From NCBI GenBank assembly GCA_900552645.1, contig USAN01000003.1:1-64000 (forward strand): DNA of 64,000 nt, given 5' to 3'. The first letter of the stretch is position 1. Each line of letters starts with the position of its first letter. The translations under genes and the position numbers were made by a program. This DNA is from an uncultured Bacteroides sp. Its GTDB lineage: Bacteria > Bacteroidota > Bacteroidia > Bacteroidales > Bacteroidaceae. The notes beneath the pieces were generated by a model. That model had not been told where the DNA came from. It ran no database searches and saw only the letters and a list, made by a program, of their open reading frames with translations. Of the stretch, positions 35,734 through 45,184 are shown piece after piece.

Positions 35734-37098
35734 ATGAAAAGACCTATTACATATCTAACATTTGCGATTTTTGCTGCCTCTTCATTGTGTGCTCAGGAGA
35801 ATAGACAATGGACACTTGAAGACTGCATTAATTATGCCATAGAAAAAAATATCCAACTGCAGCAAAACAAAATATCTCTGCAAGAAAGTGAGGTGGATGT
35901 CAAGACAGCAAAGGCTGCTCTTTTTCCAAACCTTTCATTCAGTACTAATCAGAGTATAGTAAACCGACCTTATCAGGAAAATAGCAGTATGGTTAGTGGT
36001 AGCGAGATAATAAACAGCAACAAAAAAACTACTTATAACGGTAACTATGGACTGAACTCTCAGCTTACTATATGGAATGGCAACAAGAATTACAATAATA
36101 TAAAGCAACAGAAGATTAACCGTAAAATAGCAGCGTTGACGGTAGACCAGACTGCCAATTCGCTTGAAGAACAGATTACCCAGTTATATATACAGATTCT
36201 TTACGCAAATGAGTCGGTAAGCATAAACAAAAATACGCTTGAAGTAAGCCATGCTCAGTACGAAAGAGGTACCGAGATGCTTAAAGCCGGAAGTATATCC
36301 AAAGCAGATTTGGCCCAGCTATCTGCACAGGTTAGCAGTGACCAGTATCAATTGGTTACAGCACAATCTACTCTACAAAACTACATGCTGCAACTAAAGC
36401 AACTGCTAGAAATTGAAAATGAAGAAGATATGAGCATAGCGATGCCCAATTTGAAGGATAACAGTGTAATAACCCCATTACCTTCAAAAAGTGATATCTA
36501 TAATGTAGCACTTGCCAGTCGCCCCGAAATAGAGAGTGGCAAACTGAACATTCAGAACTCCGATCTCAGCATATCAATAGCAAAAGCGGGATATTATCCT
36601 ACAATAAGTCTGAGCGCCTCTTCAACTACTAACCATGCAAGCAGTAGCGAGGATAGTTTCCACGATCAGCTTAAATTCGGATGGAACAATACAATAGGAC
36701 TGAACCTTAGTTTTCCAATATTCAGCAACCGCTCTACAAAGAGTGCTGTCGAGAAGGCTAAATTCCAACGAGAATATTACGAGCTTTACCTTATTGACAA
36801 TCAAAAGACCCTATACAAGACAATTGAGAGTCTGTGGCTTGACGCACGTAATGCACAGCAACAATTCGAAGCTGCAGCAAGCAAGCTTGAAAGTAACCAA
36901 ACTAGCTTTGACATGGTAAGCGAGCAGTTTAATTTGGGTATGAAAAATATTGTAGATTTACTTACTGTAAAGAATAACCTGCTAAGTGCACAGCAACAAA
37001 AAATACAGGCTAAATACATGGCCATACTTAACCGTACACTTTTACAGTTCTATGCAGGCGAAAGCCCAATAAAGAGCCTTGAAGGAGATACTAAATAA
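35734..37098 (+). CDS. TolC-family outer membrane efflux protein
   Basis: 454 residues with a signal peptide (cleavage near LCAQE, residue 20). Two repeats of the outer membrane efflux protein family are present, each with long coiled-coil helices: WTLEDCINYAIEKNIQLQQN starts the first, and the second has SRPEIESGKLNIQNSDLSI. The NLSFPIFSNRST and LGMKNIVDLLTVKNNLLSAQ stretches are typical of TolC/OEP proteins. It forms the outer-membrane trimer channel for the MacAB-type pump encoded by the next three genes. It is the first gene of the operon, 14 bases ahead of the adaptor gene. Confidence 0.93.
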   Translation: MKRPITYLTFAIFAASSLCAQENRQWTLEDCINYAIEKNIQLQQNKISLQESEVDVKTAKAALFPNLSFSTNQSIVNRPYQENSSMVSGSEIINSNKKTTYNGNYGLNSQLTIWNGNKNYNNIKQQKINRKIAALTVDQTANSLEEQITQLYIQILYANESVSINKNTLEVSHAQYERGTEMLKAGSISKADLAQLSAQVSSDQYQLVTAQSTLQNYMLQLKQLLEIENEEDMSIAMPNLKDNSVITPLPSKSDIYNVALASRPEIESGKLNIQNSDLSISIAKAGYYPTISLSASSTTNHASSSEDSFHDQLKFGWNNTIGLNLSFPIFSNRSTKSAVEKAKFQREYYELYLIDNQKTLYKTIESLWLDARNAQQQFEAAASKLESNQTSFDMVSEQFNLGMKNIVDLLTVKNNLLSAQQQKIQAKYMAILNRTLLQFYAGESPIKSLEGDTK

Positions 37099-37112
37099 AA
37101 AAATATTAGAAT

Positions 37113-38312
37113 ATGAAAAAGAAAAAATCAATAATTATAGCTTGTGCAGTTATAGCTTGTGCTGCAGCAATATATTGGTTGCTTTCGGGACCTAGCACAA
37201 AAAGCAGACTAACTGTAGAGACAACCCGAGTAGAAAAAGGAGAGCTAACCCATTCAATAACAGCTACAGGTAAAGTAGAACCGGTAACCAAAGTCGATGT
37301 AGGAACTCAGGTATCGGGAATAATAGACAAACTGTATGTGGATTATAACTCTGTAGTAAAGAAAGGAGAGCTTATAGCCGAGATGGATAGAGTAACCTTA
37401 ATGAGCGATCTTAAAGCCAGACAAGCTACATTCGACGGTGCTAAAGCAGAATATGAATATCAGAAGAAAAATTTTCAGCGCAATAAGACTCTTCATGATA
37501 AAGGACTTATAAGCGATACAGACTACGAGACATCACTATATAGCTTTCAAAAGGCAACAAGCTCATACGAAAGCGGAAAAGCCGATCTTGCCAAGGCACA
37601 ACGTAATCTGGCATATACTAATATCACATCACCTATAGATGGTATTGTTATTAATCGGGCAGTAGAACAAGGACAAACGGTGGCAGCAGGATTCTCTACT
37701 CCTACCCTCTTTACAATAGCTGCCGATCTTACAAAGATGCAGGTAGTAGCAAATGTAGACGAAGCAGACATAGGTGGAGTAAAAGTTGGACAAAGAGTGT
37801 CTTTTACGGTAGATGCATATCCTGACGATACATTCGACGGAAAAGTAACGCAGGTGCGCCTTGAAGCCACAACCACCAGCAATGTAGTTACATATGAAGT
37901 AGTAATATCGGCAGACAATCCCGACTTGAAGCTAAAACCGGGACTTACTGCAAACGTAAACATCTACACTATAGATATTAAGAATGTACTTTATGTATTA
38001 TCCAAGGCATTAAGATTTACACCCGACCCTGAGTTAGTTGGCAAAGATGCCATAATAAAAGATTGTGAATGGCCACATAAATTGTGGACTAAAGAGGGAA
38101 ACGTATATACCGCTCATGCAATAAAGACAGGAATTTCTAATGGTACACAAACAGAAATTACAGAAGGAATAGCTCAGGGCACAGTAGTGGTACTTGACGT
38201 AATATCTGCAAACCCAACGCCTCAACCCATGAGTAACGAATCAAATAAAGAGAGCAGTCCTTTCATGCCCTCACACCCTGGTGGAAACAAGAATAAACAA
38301 AGCAAGCAGTAA
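37113..38312 (+). CDS. MacA-type periplasmic adaptor (HlyD family)
   Basis: 399 residues. One N-terminal membrane segment (about 7-24) anchors it. Residues about 45-80 start the biotinyl-lipoyl domain (ITATGKVEPVTKVDVGTQVSG), followed by a coiled-coil hairpin (about 90-155), the return strand with ITSPIDGIVINRAVEQGQTV, and a beta-barrel with TFDGKVTQVRLEATTTSNVV. It ends in a Ser/Asn/Pro-rich tail. It bridges the MacB-type permease and the TolC channel. The stop is 3 bases before the ATPase gene. Confidence 0.93.
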   Translation: MKKKKSIIIACAVIACAAAIYWLLSGPSTKSRLTVETTRVEKGELTHSITATGKVEPVTKVDVGTQVSGIIDKLYVDYNSVVKKGELIAEMDRVTLMSDLKARQATFDGAKAEYEYQKKNFQRNKTLHDKGLISDTDYETSLYSFQKATSSYESGKADLAKAQRNLAYTNITSPIDGIVINRAVEQGQTVAAGFSTPTLFTIAADLTKMQVVANVDEADIGGVKVGQRVSFTVDAYPDDTFDGKVTQVRLEATTTSNVVTYEVVISADNPDLKLKPGLTANVNIYTIDIKNVLYVLSKALRFTPDPELVGKDAIIKDCEWPHKLWTKEGNVYTAHAIKTGISNGTQTEITEGIAQGTVVVLDVISANPTPQPMSNESNKESSPFMPSHPGGNKNKQSKQ

Positions 38313-38315
38313 TAT

Positions 38316-39059
38316 ATGAAATCAGTAATAGAACTTCATGATATATGCAGAAACTTTAAGGTAGGAGATGAAATTGTGCATGCACTGCGCAATGTATCTT
38401 TTACCATAAGCGAAGGAGAATTCGTTACCATAATGGGTACATCCGGATCGGGAAAGTCTACCCTATTGAATACACTTGGATGCCTAGATACTCCTACAAG
38501 CGGAGAATATCTGCTTGATGGCAACTCGGTAAGGAAGATGAGCAAGAATGAAAGAGCTATCCTACGCAACCGTAAGATAGGATTTGTTTTTCAGAATTAT
38601 AATCTTTTGCCCAAAACAACCGCTATCGAGAATGTTGAGCTACCATTGATGTATAACTCTGCCGTAAGTGCAAAAGAGAGGAGAGAGAGAGCAATAGCCG
38701 CACTGGAGGCTGTTGGACTAGGCGACCGACTAATGCATAAATCAAACCAGATGTCGGGTGGACAAATGCAACGTGTAGCAATAGCTAGAGCACTTGTAAA
38801 CAATCCTGCAGTTATACTAGCCGATGAAGCTACCGGTAATCTAGACACCCGCACCTCATACGAAATATTGGTTTTGTTCCAGAAACTTCATAAAGAAGGG
38901 CGTACCATAATATTCGTAACTCACAATCCTGAAATTGCACAATACAGCAGTCGAAACATTGTTTTGAGAGATGGTGGAGTGAAAGAAGATGTAAAAAATC
39001 CTGTAAAACTAAGAGCAGAAGAAGCACTTGCTGCCTTGGCTCTTCCTAAGGAAATGTAA
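38316..39059 (+). CDS. MacB-type ABC transporter ATPase
   Basis: 247 residues. Walker A is GTSGSGKST (about 41-49), the signature is MSGGQMQRVAIARAL (about 147) and Walker B with its Glu is VILADEATGNLD (about 167). The GCLDTPTSGEYLLDG stretch is typical of the LolD/MacB class. It powers the permease of the next gene. ATPase and permease are separate polypeptides, whereas E. coli MacB fuses them. The gap to the permease gene is 27 bases. Confidence 0.93.
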   Translation: MKSVIELHDICRNFKVGDEIVHALRNVSFTISEGEFVTIMGTSGSGKSTLLNTLGCLDTPTSGEYLLDGNSVRKMSKNERAILRNRKIGFVFQNYNLLPKTTAIENVELPLMYNSAVSAKERRERAIAALEAVGLGDRLMHKSNQMSGGQMQRVAIARALVNNPAVILADEATGNLDTRTSYEILVLFQKLHKEGRTIIFVTHNPEIAQYSSRNIVLRDGGVKEDVKNPVKLRAEEALAALALPKEM

Positions 39060-39086
39060 TTTGAACTATCTAAAAAAAAATAAAAA

Positions 39087-40307
39087 ATGAACGGTACAAA
39101 TCTTTTCAAGATAGCTTTCCGAGCCCTCAACAATAATAAGTTACGAGCATTCCTTACAATGCTTGGAATAATAATAGGCGTAGCATCGGTTATTACAATG
39201 CTAGCCATAGGACAGGGTTCGAAGAAAAGCATTCAGGCACAGATATCCGAAATGGGTTCGAATATGATAATGATTCATCCAGGTGCCGATATGCGAGGAG
39301 GAGTGCGCCAAGATCCCAGTGCAATGCAGACGCTAAAGATGGAAGATTTCAAGGCACTGCAGGATGAAACTAAATATATAAGTGCAATAAGTCCGTCGGT
39401 AAACAGTAGCGGTCAACTTATATACGGAGCCAACAATGCACCTTCTACCATATATGGAGTAAACCGCGACTATCTTAAAATACGCCAGCTAGCCATAAAG
39501 GATGGAGAAATGTTTACCGATCAGGATATAAAATCGAGTGCCAAAGTATGCGTAATAGGCAAGACTGTAGCCGATAATCTTTTTCCTGATGGGAGCGATC
39601 CTATAGGCAAGGTAATAAGGTTCAACTCTATTCCATTCAGAATAATAGGCGTATTGAAATCAAAAGGTTACAACAGTATGGGAATGGATCAAGACGATGT
39701 GGTATTGGCACCATATACAACAATTATGAAGAGAATACTTGCAGTAACATACCTTCAAGGAATAAATGCCTCGGCACTTACCGAAGATATGACTCAAAAT
39801 GCAATAGATGAAGTAACCTCAATACTACGTCGTAACCATAAGCTAAAAGATGGCGATGAAGACAACTTCACCATAAGGAGTCAGCAAGAGCTTAGTACCA
39901 TGCTTAATTCAACCACCGACCTTATGACTACACTATTGGCATGCATTGCCGGAATATCTCTGGTAGTAGGCGGCATAGGCATAATGAATATAATGTACGT
40001 ATCGGTTACAGAGAGAACCCGCGAAATAGGTTTGCGAATGAGCGTTGGAGCACGAGGTATAGATATTTTATCCCAATTTCTTATAGAAGCAATTCTTATA
40101 AGTATCACAGGGGGCATAATAGGAGTACTGATAGGTATAGGAGCCAGTTTTGCAGTAAAGACCTTTGCCCATTGGCCTATATTCATCCAACCATGGAGTG
40201 TACTCCTTAGTTTTCTTGTATGTACCATAACTGGAATATTCTTTGGATGGTATCCTGCAAAAAAAGCAGCCGATCTTGATCCTATTGAAGCTATACGTTA
40301 TGAATAA
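39087..40307 (+). CDS. MacB-type ABC transporter permease
   Basis: 406 residues with the MacB topology: one segment near 20-45 (NNKLRAFLTMLGIIIGVASV), a large periplasmic domain (about 50-275) and three C-terminal segments in an FtsX-like domain (GGIGIMNIMYVSVTERTREI, GLRMSVGARG). The C-terminus has GWYPAKKAADLDPIEAIRYE, the standard MacB ending. With the adaptor and TolC protein it would export a peptide, lipid or antibiotic. The stop overlaps the likely start of the sensor kinase by 8 bases. Confidence 0.94.
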   Translation: MNGTNLFKIAFRALNNNKLRAFLTMLGIIIGVASVITMLAIGQGSKKSIQAQISEMGSNMIMIHPGADMRGGVRQDPSAMQTLKMEDFKALQDETKYISAISPSVNSSGQLIYGANNAPSTIYGVNRDYLKIRQLAIKDGEMFTDQDIKSSAKVCVIGKTVADNLFPDGSDPIGKVIRFNSIPFRIIGVLKSKGYNSMGMDQDDVVLAPYTTIMKRILAVTYLQGINASALTEDMTQNAIDEVTSILRRNHKLKDGDEDNFTIRSQQELSTMLNSTTDLMTTLLACIAGISLVVGGIGIMNIMYVSVTERTREIGLRMSVGARGIDILSQFLIEAILISITGGIIGVLIGIGASFAVKTFAHWPIFIQPWSVLLSFLVCTITGIFFGWYPAKKAADLDPIEAIRYE

Positions 40308-41388
40308 TTTACTATATTTGCCGTATATGAAACGGCTGTCCAAAAACCAGAAACCATTAGAACTGACTATTCACATCGTCAGCTGGCTTCTTATTTTCGG
40401 ATTTCCGTTAATATTCTTCGACAGAAGTACTAACAGCATAAACTGGCATCAATATATACATCACTCAATAGTACCATTATGTCTGTTTATTATATTTTAC
40501 AGCAATTATTTCTGGTTAGTACCTAAATATCTGTTCAATGACAATATTAAAAAGTACATAATAGGAAATGTAATACTAATTACTGTAACATCGATAATAC
40601 TGCACATATGGTTGGAAAATAAGATGATTGTACCTCCTCCCCCTATAAATGAGATGAGACACTACATGCCTCCACACTGGATATTCTATGTGCGCGATAT
40701 AGTATTGATGATATTCGTAGCCGGACTGGGAGCCGCTATAAAGACTAGCCTGCGTTGGAGGATGGCCGAGGAGAAACTTATGGAGTCGGAAAGAGAGAAA
40801 ACCGAAATGGAACTTAAGAATTTAAAGAATCAGCTTAATCCACATTTTCTTCTCAATACACTTAATAACATATATGCATTGATAGCATTCAACAGTGACA
40901 AGGCACAAGAAGCAGTCCAAGATTTAAGCAAGCTTTTGCGACATGTACTTTATGACAATCAGGAAACCTTTGTCGCACTAGACAAGGAGATGGAGTTTTT
41001 AAGTAATTACATTGCATTGATGAGGATACGACTTCCAAAAAATGTTACTCTTGAGTTCAATCTAGAATCGGCCAATAGCAAGCATATATACATAGCTCCG
41101 CTTATATTTATATCACTTATAGAAAATGCATTCAAGCATGGCATAAGTCCACTCGAGAAAAGCTTTATAAGCATAAACGTAAATGCATTAAGCAACGGAA
41201 ATGTAATATGCAAGATAACTAACAGCAATTTTCCGAAGAATGAGAAAGACAAGAGTGGAAGCGGAATAGGACTAGAACAAGTAAGAAAGCGACTTGAACT
41301 TCTTTATCCAAATAGATATAAATGGGAAAAGAAAACATTGGACTACGGCAAGATATATTCTTCAACATTAACCATACAAACATTATAA
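40300..41388 (+). CDS. LytS-type sensor histidine kinase
   Basis: About 362 residues from the ATG at 40300, which overlaps the permease stop; an ATG at 40327 is an alternative. Four membrane segments lie in the first 150 residues with no obvious ligand domain. A coiled coil leads to the His_kinase motif NQLNPHFLLNTLNNIYALI with the phospho-acceptor His, then a GHKL ATPase domain (LIFISLIENAFKHGI with the N box, GSGIGLEQVRKRL with the G box). This is the HPK8/LytS class that phosphorylates LytTR response regulators. It lies in one operon with the pump genes and the regulator 2 bases downstream, so it probably senses envelope stress or the pump substrate. Confidence 0.9.
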   Translation: MNNLLYLPYMKRLSKNQKPLELTIHIVSWLLIFGFPLIFFDRSTNSINWHQYIHHSIVPLCLFIIFYSNYFWLVPKYLFNDNIKKYIIGNVILITVTSIILHIWLENKMIVPPPPINEMRHYMPPHWIFYVRDIVLMIFVAGLGAAIKTSLRWRMAEEKLMESEREKTEMELKNLKNQLNPHFLLNTLNNIYALIAFNSDKAQEAVQDLSKLLRHVLYDNQETFVALDKEMEFLSNYIALMRIRLPKNVTLEFNLESANSKHIYIAPLIFISLIENAFKHGISPLEKSFISINVNALSNGNVICKITNSNFPKNEKDKSGSGIGLEQVRKRLELLYPNRYKWEKKTLDYGKIYSSTLTIQTL

Positions 41389-41390
41389 CT

Positions 41391-42119
41391 ATGATATTAA
41401 ACTGTGTGATAATAGATGATGAGCCTTTGGCTCTTGAATTACTAAAGAGTTATGTAGAGAAAACTCCTTTTCTTAAGCTCACAGGAGAGTATTCAAGTGC
41501 AGTAGAAGCAATGAAGGGCATACACCCTGAAGATACTATTAATATAATGTTTCTTGATATCCAGATGCCCGAGGTAAACGGTCTGGAATTCTCGACTATG
41601 GTAAATACAGATACAAGAATTATATTCACTACTGCTTTTGATCAGTATGCTATTGACAGTTATAAGGTAAACGCATTGGATTATCTACTGAAGCCAATAA
41701 GTTATACCGACTTTATACAATCGGTAAACAAAGCGGTACATTGGTTCGAGCTAAAACAAAAATCAGAGTCAGCGAATAGTGACGATAATTTGAGCGAAGA
41801 ATTTATATATGTTAAAAGTGACTATAAACTAATACAGATTCCACTCGACAATATATTATATATTGAAGGATTGAAAGACTATATAAAAATACATATAGAA
41901 AACGAGCCACGACCAATTCTATCTTTAAATAGTATGAAGACTATGGAAGAGAAGCTTCCTCCTAATCGTTTTATAAGAATTCACCGTTCATTCATAGTTC
42001 AGAAAAGTAAAATAAAAGTGATAGATAGAGGAAGAATTGTATTTGGAAAAGAGTATATTCCAATATCAGAAAGCTACAAATTAGAGATGCAAGCATACTT
42101 AAATAAACATTCTATATAA
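41391..42119 (+). CDS. LytTR-family response regulator
   Basis: 242 residues from the ATG at 41391; an earlier in-frame ATG lies inside the kinase gene and is unlikely. Receiver domain (1-120): acidic pocket Asp9/Asp10, phospho-acceptor Asp56 in FLDIQMP, Thr in TTAFDQYA and Lys in LLKPI. LytTR DNA-binding domain (about 140-240) with YVKSDYKLIQIP, ILYIEGLKDYIKI and RIHRSFIV. It is expected to respond to the kinase encoded just upstream and to activate its own pump operon or others. Confidence 0.94.
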   Translation: MILNCVIIDDEPLALELLKSYVEKTPFLKLTGEYSSAVEAMKGIHPEDTINIMFLDIQMPEVNGLEFSTMVNTDTRIIFTTAFDQYAIDSYKVNALDYLLKPISYTDFIQSVNKAVHWFELKQKSESANSDDNLSEEFIYVKSDYKLIQIPLDNILYIEGLKDYIKIHIENEPRPILSLNSMKTMEEKLPPNRFIRIHRSFIVQKSKIKVIDRGRIVFGKEYIPISESYKLEMQAYLNKHSI

Positions 42120-42166
42120 AAAAAATGCTTTTCTGTCGTTTTTTTTATATATCTTTATATAAAATA

Positions 42167-42197
42167 TTTGTTTAATTAAATGATTTACATAACTTTG
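42167..42197 (+). promoter_or_regulatory. Promoter of the 42.2-kb small RNA
   Basis: TTTG at 42167-42170, exactly 19 bases, TAACTTTG at 42190-42197: an exact Bacteroidota consensus promoter with no open frame behind it. Confidence 0.85.
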
Positions 42198-42202
42198 TCA
42201 CT

Positions 42203-42307
42203 CTAAGATATAAAGAAGTTGTGAAACTTCAATTTTTAGTTAAGTCTAGTTTAGTTTTTGTGTTGTAAGTACTCCCCCCATAAGAGAATGGCTGGGAGTA
42301 CTTTTGT
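42203..42307 (+). ncRNA. Small intergenic RNA, about 105 nt
   Basis: Starts about 6 bases after a consensus promoter. Near the 5' end GAAGTT-GTGA-AACTTC (42215-42230) forms a six-pair hairpin closed by a GNRA-type tetraloop. The 3' end is AAGTACTCCC (42267-42276) pairing with GGGAGTACTT (42294-42303), then a short T-rich stretch: a terminator. No useful open frame is present. I cannot assign it to a named RNA family with certainty; it could be one of the structure-conserved small RNAs reported for Bacteroidales. Confidence 0.68.
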
Positions 42308-42553
42308 ATTAACAATCAGCCACTTAAGTACTTATTATAAAATACACTTATCATGATTTTAAAATAAAATTATTGTCGATTTTTTGTCCGAATAACTTAT
42401 TATTTTCGATAACATACATTACATAACATACAATTTCAAATGACTGTACATACTCTTTTTACAATCAATCTATATACTTAATTTAAATGTAAACCACATA
42501 TTTTAACCATATCATTAATAGAATGTATTCAATAAAATATATTATTCTAATAT
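42308..42553. other. AT-rich spacer between small RNA and nhaA
   Basis: About 245 bases with very low GC. No open frame, consensus promoter or terminator is recognisable; it is simply the 3' flank of nhaA and of the small RNA. Confidence 0.6.
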
Positions 42554-43891
42554 TTAATCGGCTGTTTTCTTAGGAAGAGTAAAATGCAATACAAGATAAG
42601 CCATACATGCCGCAAGGAATGTACCTCCCAATACCCCTAACTTTGCCTGATTCAGAAGCACAGGAGAAGAACTAAATGACAAATCGGCTATAAATAGAGA
42701 AACTGTAAATCCAATACCACCCAGAAGACTTATCCCCATAAGATTTTTCCATGTCATTCCTTTTAGCATTGGAGTAATCTTCATCTTTATAAGGATGAAA
42801 GAAAATAGATAAATACCTATAAACTTACCTAATACCAAACCCGCAATAATAGCCCAGGTAATAGTACCAATTTCTACAAGTCCTCCATTTGAATTAATTA
42901 TAACCCCAGCATTTGCGAAAGCAAAAAGAGGGATTATAATATAGTTTACCAGTCCATGAAGACTATCTTCCAATGACTGAAGTGGAGATATAACCCTATC
43001 GGATGAAGATTCTATATTTTTTAGAACATTAATCTGCATCTTGTTCAAAACTATGCCTTCATTATTGTTACCAGGAAACATTGAGATATTCTCCTTTATA
43101 TTATTAATGTATTTCCCAATCTTGTAGTGAGGAGTAGCAGGAACAGTAAATGCAACTATCACACCGGCTATTGTAGCATGTATTCCACTTTGAAGGAAAA
43201 GATACCACATTACAAATCCAAGTCCCAAATAGTACCACTTATTATGAATATGCCGATGGTTTCCTATACATAATAGGAAAAGAACTCCTGCCGAATATAG
43301 CAAATAAGATATATCAATGTGCGAAGAATAAAATAATGCTATTACAAGTATTCCTCCAATATCATCTACCACTGCAAATGCAGTTAGGAAAATCTTCAGA
43401 CTCATTGGAACTCGTTTTCCAAAAAGGCTTAGAATACCCAAAGAGAAAGCAATGTCGGTAGCCATAGGAATAGCAAGTCCATTGGCAGCATCTGTGCCTT
43501 TAGTAAGAAAAAAGAATATCACAACGGGAACTAACATTCCTCCACATGCAGCGAAAACAGGCAGGACAGCCTGTCGGAAAGTAGAAAGTTCGCCTACCAG
43601 TATTTCTCTTTTTATCTCTAGGCCAACAGTAAAGAAAAATATAGTCATAAGGGCATCATTGATGAAATTCATCAACGTCATATGATGCCCGTTATGACTA
43701 AAAAAATTAAATTCACCTATCTGAAGGTGTACTTCTTTATTCCAGAAAGAGGTGTAGAATTCACTATATGGAGAGTTTGCCAGTATTAATGAAATCAATA
43801 CTATACCCATCAATAAAATACCACCGTTTATATGATAATATGTGGCACGCTGAAATGAGAAGTTTAAACTTCCCAACTTAATTCTTTCCAT
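42554..43891 (-). CDS. nhaA: Na+/H+ antiporter NhaA
   Basis: 445 residues with about 12 membrane segments. The ion-binding motifs are present: ATDIAF (near 144) and AVVDDIGGI (near 172) with the two adjacent Asp of the sodium site, and FTVGLEIKREIL early in the chain. NhaA exchanges two protons for one sodium and sets internal pH. It is longer than E. coli NhaA (388 residues), mainly through a hydrophilic insertion (about 265-300, rich in Asn and Ser) before the seventh helix. It lies 37 bases after a second antiporter gene. Confidence 0.94.
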   Translation of the reverse strand: MERIKLGSLNFSFQRATYYHINGGILLMGIVLISLILANSPYSEFYTSFWNKEVHLQIGEFNFFSHNGHHMTLMNFINDALMTIFFFTVGLEIKREILVGELSTFRQAVLPVFAACGGMLVPVVIFFFLTKGTDAANGLAIPMATDIAFSLGILSLFGKRVPMSLKIFLTAFAVVDDIGGILVIALFYSSHIDISYLLYSAGVLFLLCIGNHRHIHNKWYYLGLGFVMWYLFLQSGIHATIAGVIVAFTVPATPHYKIGKYINNIKENISMFPGNNNEGIVLNKMQINVLKNIESSSDRVISPLQSLEDSLHGLVNYIIIPLFAFANAGVIINSNGGLVEIGTITWAIIAGLVLGKFIGIYLFSFILIKMKITPMLKGMTWKNLMGISLLGGIGFTVSLFIADLSFSSSPVLLNQAKLGVLGGTFLAACMAYLVLHFTLPKKTAD

Positions 43892-43928
43892 CTCTTTCTG
43901 TGTTTATGTAATAGATTTAGATCTATTT

Positions 43929-45104
43929 TTATTTATAACTTATTAATGCGAGTTTTTTCACCCAGTATACGAAAAGCGTTGTAAGAAGCAAATTCACTAC
44001 CAGTGTTAAAACCGAAATAACTAGTACAGGACCTCCAAGATTATATCCTAATGCTATAAAAATTACTCCCGCTCCTACTTCACCTCGAGTAAACATACCT
44101 ATTGATAATGCCAGTCTTTCACTTAGCTTGCGGTCGCGATAGAAAAATATAGGGAAAAGTTTACCAATGTTGGATAATAGTGAAACGATTATTACATGCA
44201 TAGCAATTACAGTCCACGACATCATAGGCTGATTTGCAGTGATTGAGTATATATCTGGAGTAGTTTCGAAGAAATCGACTCCAATAAACTGAGGCATACT
44301 CATACCTACAAGAAACATAAACAAGAATGAAATATAATTAGATACTTTATATTCCATAGGAGTATCTATCTCCTTATGTTTCATTATCATACCTACTACA
44401 AATGCAGGCAACAACACTTCAATATGTATACTGCCATCCTGACCAAACATGTGCTTTGTAACAACGTATATTATCTGAGAGAGTGAAAATACAATTACTG
44501 AATAAAACAGAATAGCTTTCCAATCCTGACGAAGATTGTATTTTCCCAGTTTTTTCCATCCAATCATCAAAAGAATGAATACTATGAAAACAATAACGCC
44601 AAGCTGCCAACGCAATCCTACCATCATTATCTGCAGAGGTATCATAAGAAGTATTGTATCTAAATCGTCGAATATTGCCAATACCTGAATTTTCTTATAA
44701 ATCCAACTTGATTTAAGCCCTATGGCTGCTAGCATAGTAAAAAGTATTCCGGCAGATGTTGGTGCCGCAAAACGGCTTAGAAGTAGATTTTCCTTCCATG
44801 CTTCCCAACTATTCCAGTATTCTGGAGGTAAAAGAACAAAAATATAATACACTGCTATCAGTATCCATGGCATGGCAGCCGTTGCCATAGCAATAAAGTA
44901 ATCTTCGGCGTAACTTTTCCAGCGACTTTTGTCTACATCAAATTCACGACCTACATTTATCATTATAAAACTGAGACATACATAAAGAAGTATATCAGAA
45001 ACTGATTTTATTGTAGTATAATCACTTCCGGTAATTCCTGGAAGTATCTGTGAAAACACAAGACCTAAAATCAGAAAGGTCGAAAATAACAGAACTTTTC
45101 TCAT
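43929..45104 (-). CDS. Cation:proton antiporter (CPA2-like)
   Basis: 391 residues with about 12 hydrophobic segments. FIMINVGREFDVDK and SRFAAPTSAGILFTMLAAIGL resemble the discontinuous helices of sodium/hydrogen exchangers, and IFDDLDTILLMIP carries an Asp-Asp pair in the fifth-helix position. A late FTRGEVGAGVIFIALGYNLG matches the end of the exchanger domain. It probably exchanges Na or K for protons; ion choice is uncertain. The adjacent nhaA suggests a sodium- and pH-homeostasis pair transcribed together. Confidence 0.85.
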   Translation of the reverse strand: MRKVLLFSTFLILGLVFSQILPGITGSDYTTIKSVSDILLYVCLSFIMINVGREFDVDKSRWKSYAEDYFIAMATAAMPWILIAVYYIFVLLPPEYWNSWEAWKENLLLSRFAAPTSAGILFTMLAAIGLKSSWIYKKIQVLAIFDDLDTILLMIPLQIMMVGLRWQLGVIVFIVFILLMIGWKKLGKYNLRQDWKAILFYSVIVFSLSQIIYVVTKHMFGQDGSIHIEVLLPAFVVGMIMKHKEIDTPMEYKVSNYISFLFMFLVGMSMPQFIGVDFFETTPDIYSITANQPMMSWTVIAMHVIIVSLLSNIGKLFPIFFYRDRKLSERLALSIGMFTRGEVGAGVIFIALGYNLGGPVLVISVLTLVVNLLLTTLFVYWVKKLALISYK

Positions 45105-45125
45105 AAATAATTATTGGGGTTTAAA

Positions 45126-45175
45126 AAAGAATGATTGCCTTGAAAGTTCTGCGGACTGACGACAATCATTCTTTA
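45126..45175 (-). terminator. lepA terminator
   Basis: AAGAATGATTG (45127-45137) pairs with CAATCATTCTT (45163-45173) around a 25-base loop; on the minus strand a U run follows. It separates lepA from the antiporter pair. Confidence 0.75.
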
Positions 45176-45184
45176 TGGTTTATT

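Noticed and set aside
40313..40320. TATATTTG as an internal promoter for the sensor kinase
   Set aside because: No TTTG element at the right distance, and transcription would start at or beyond the likely ATG; the kinase is better explained as part of the operon.
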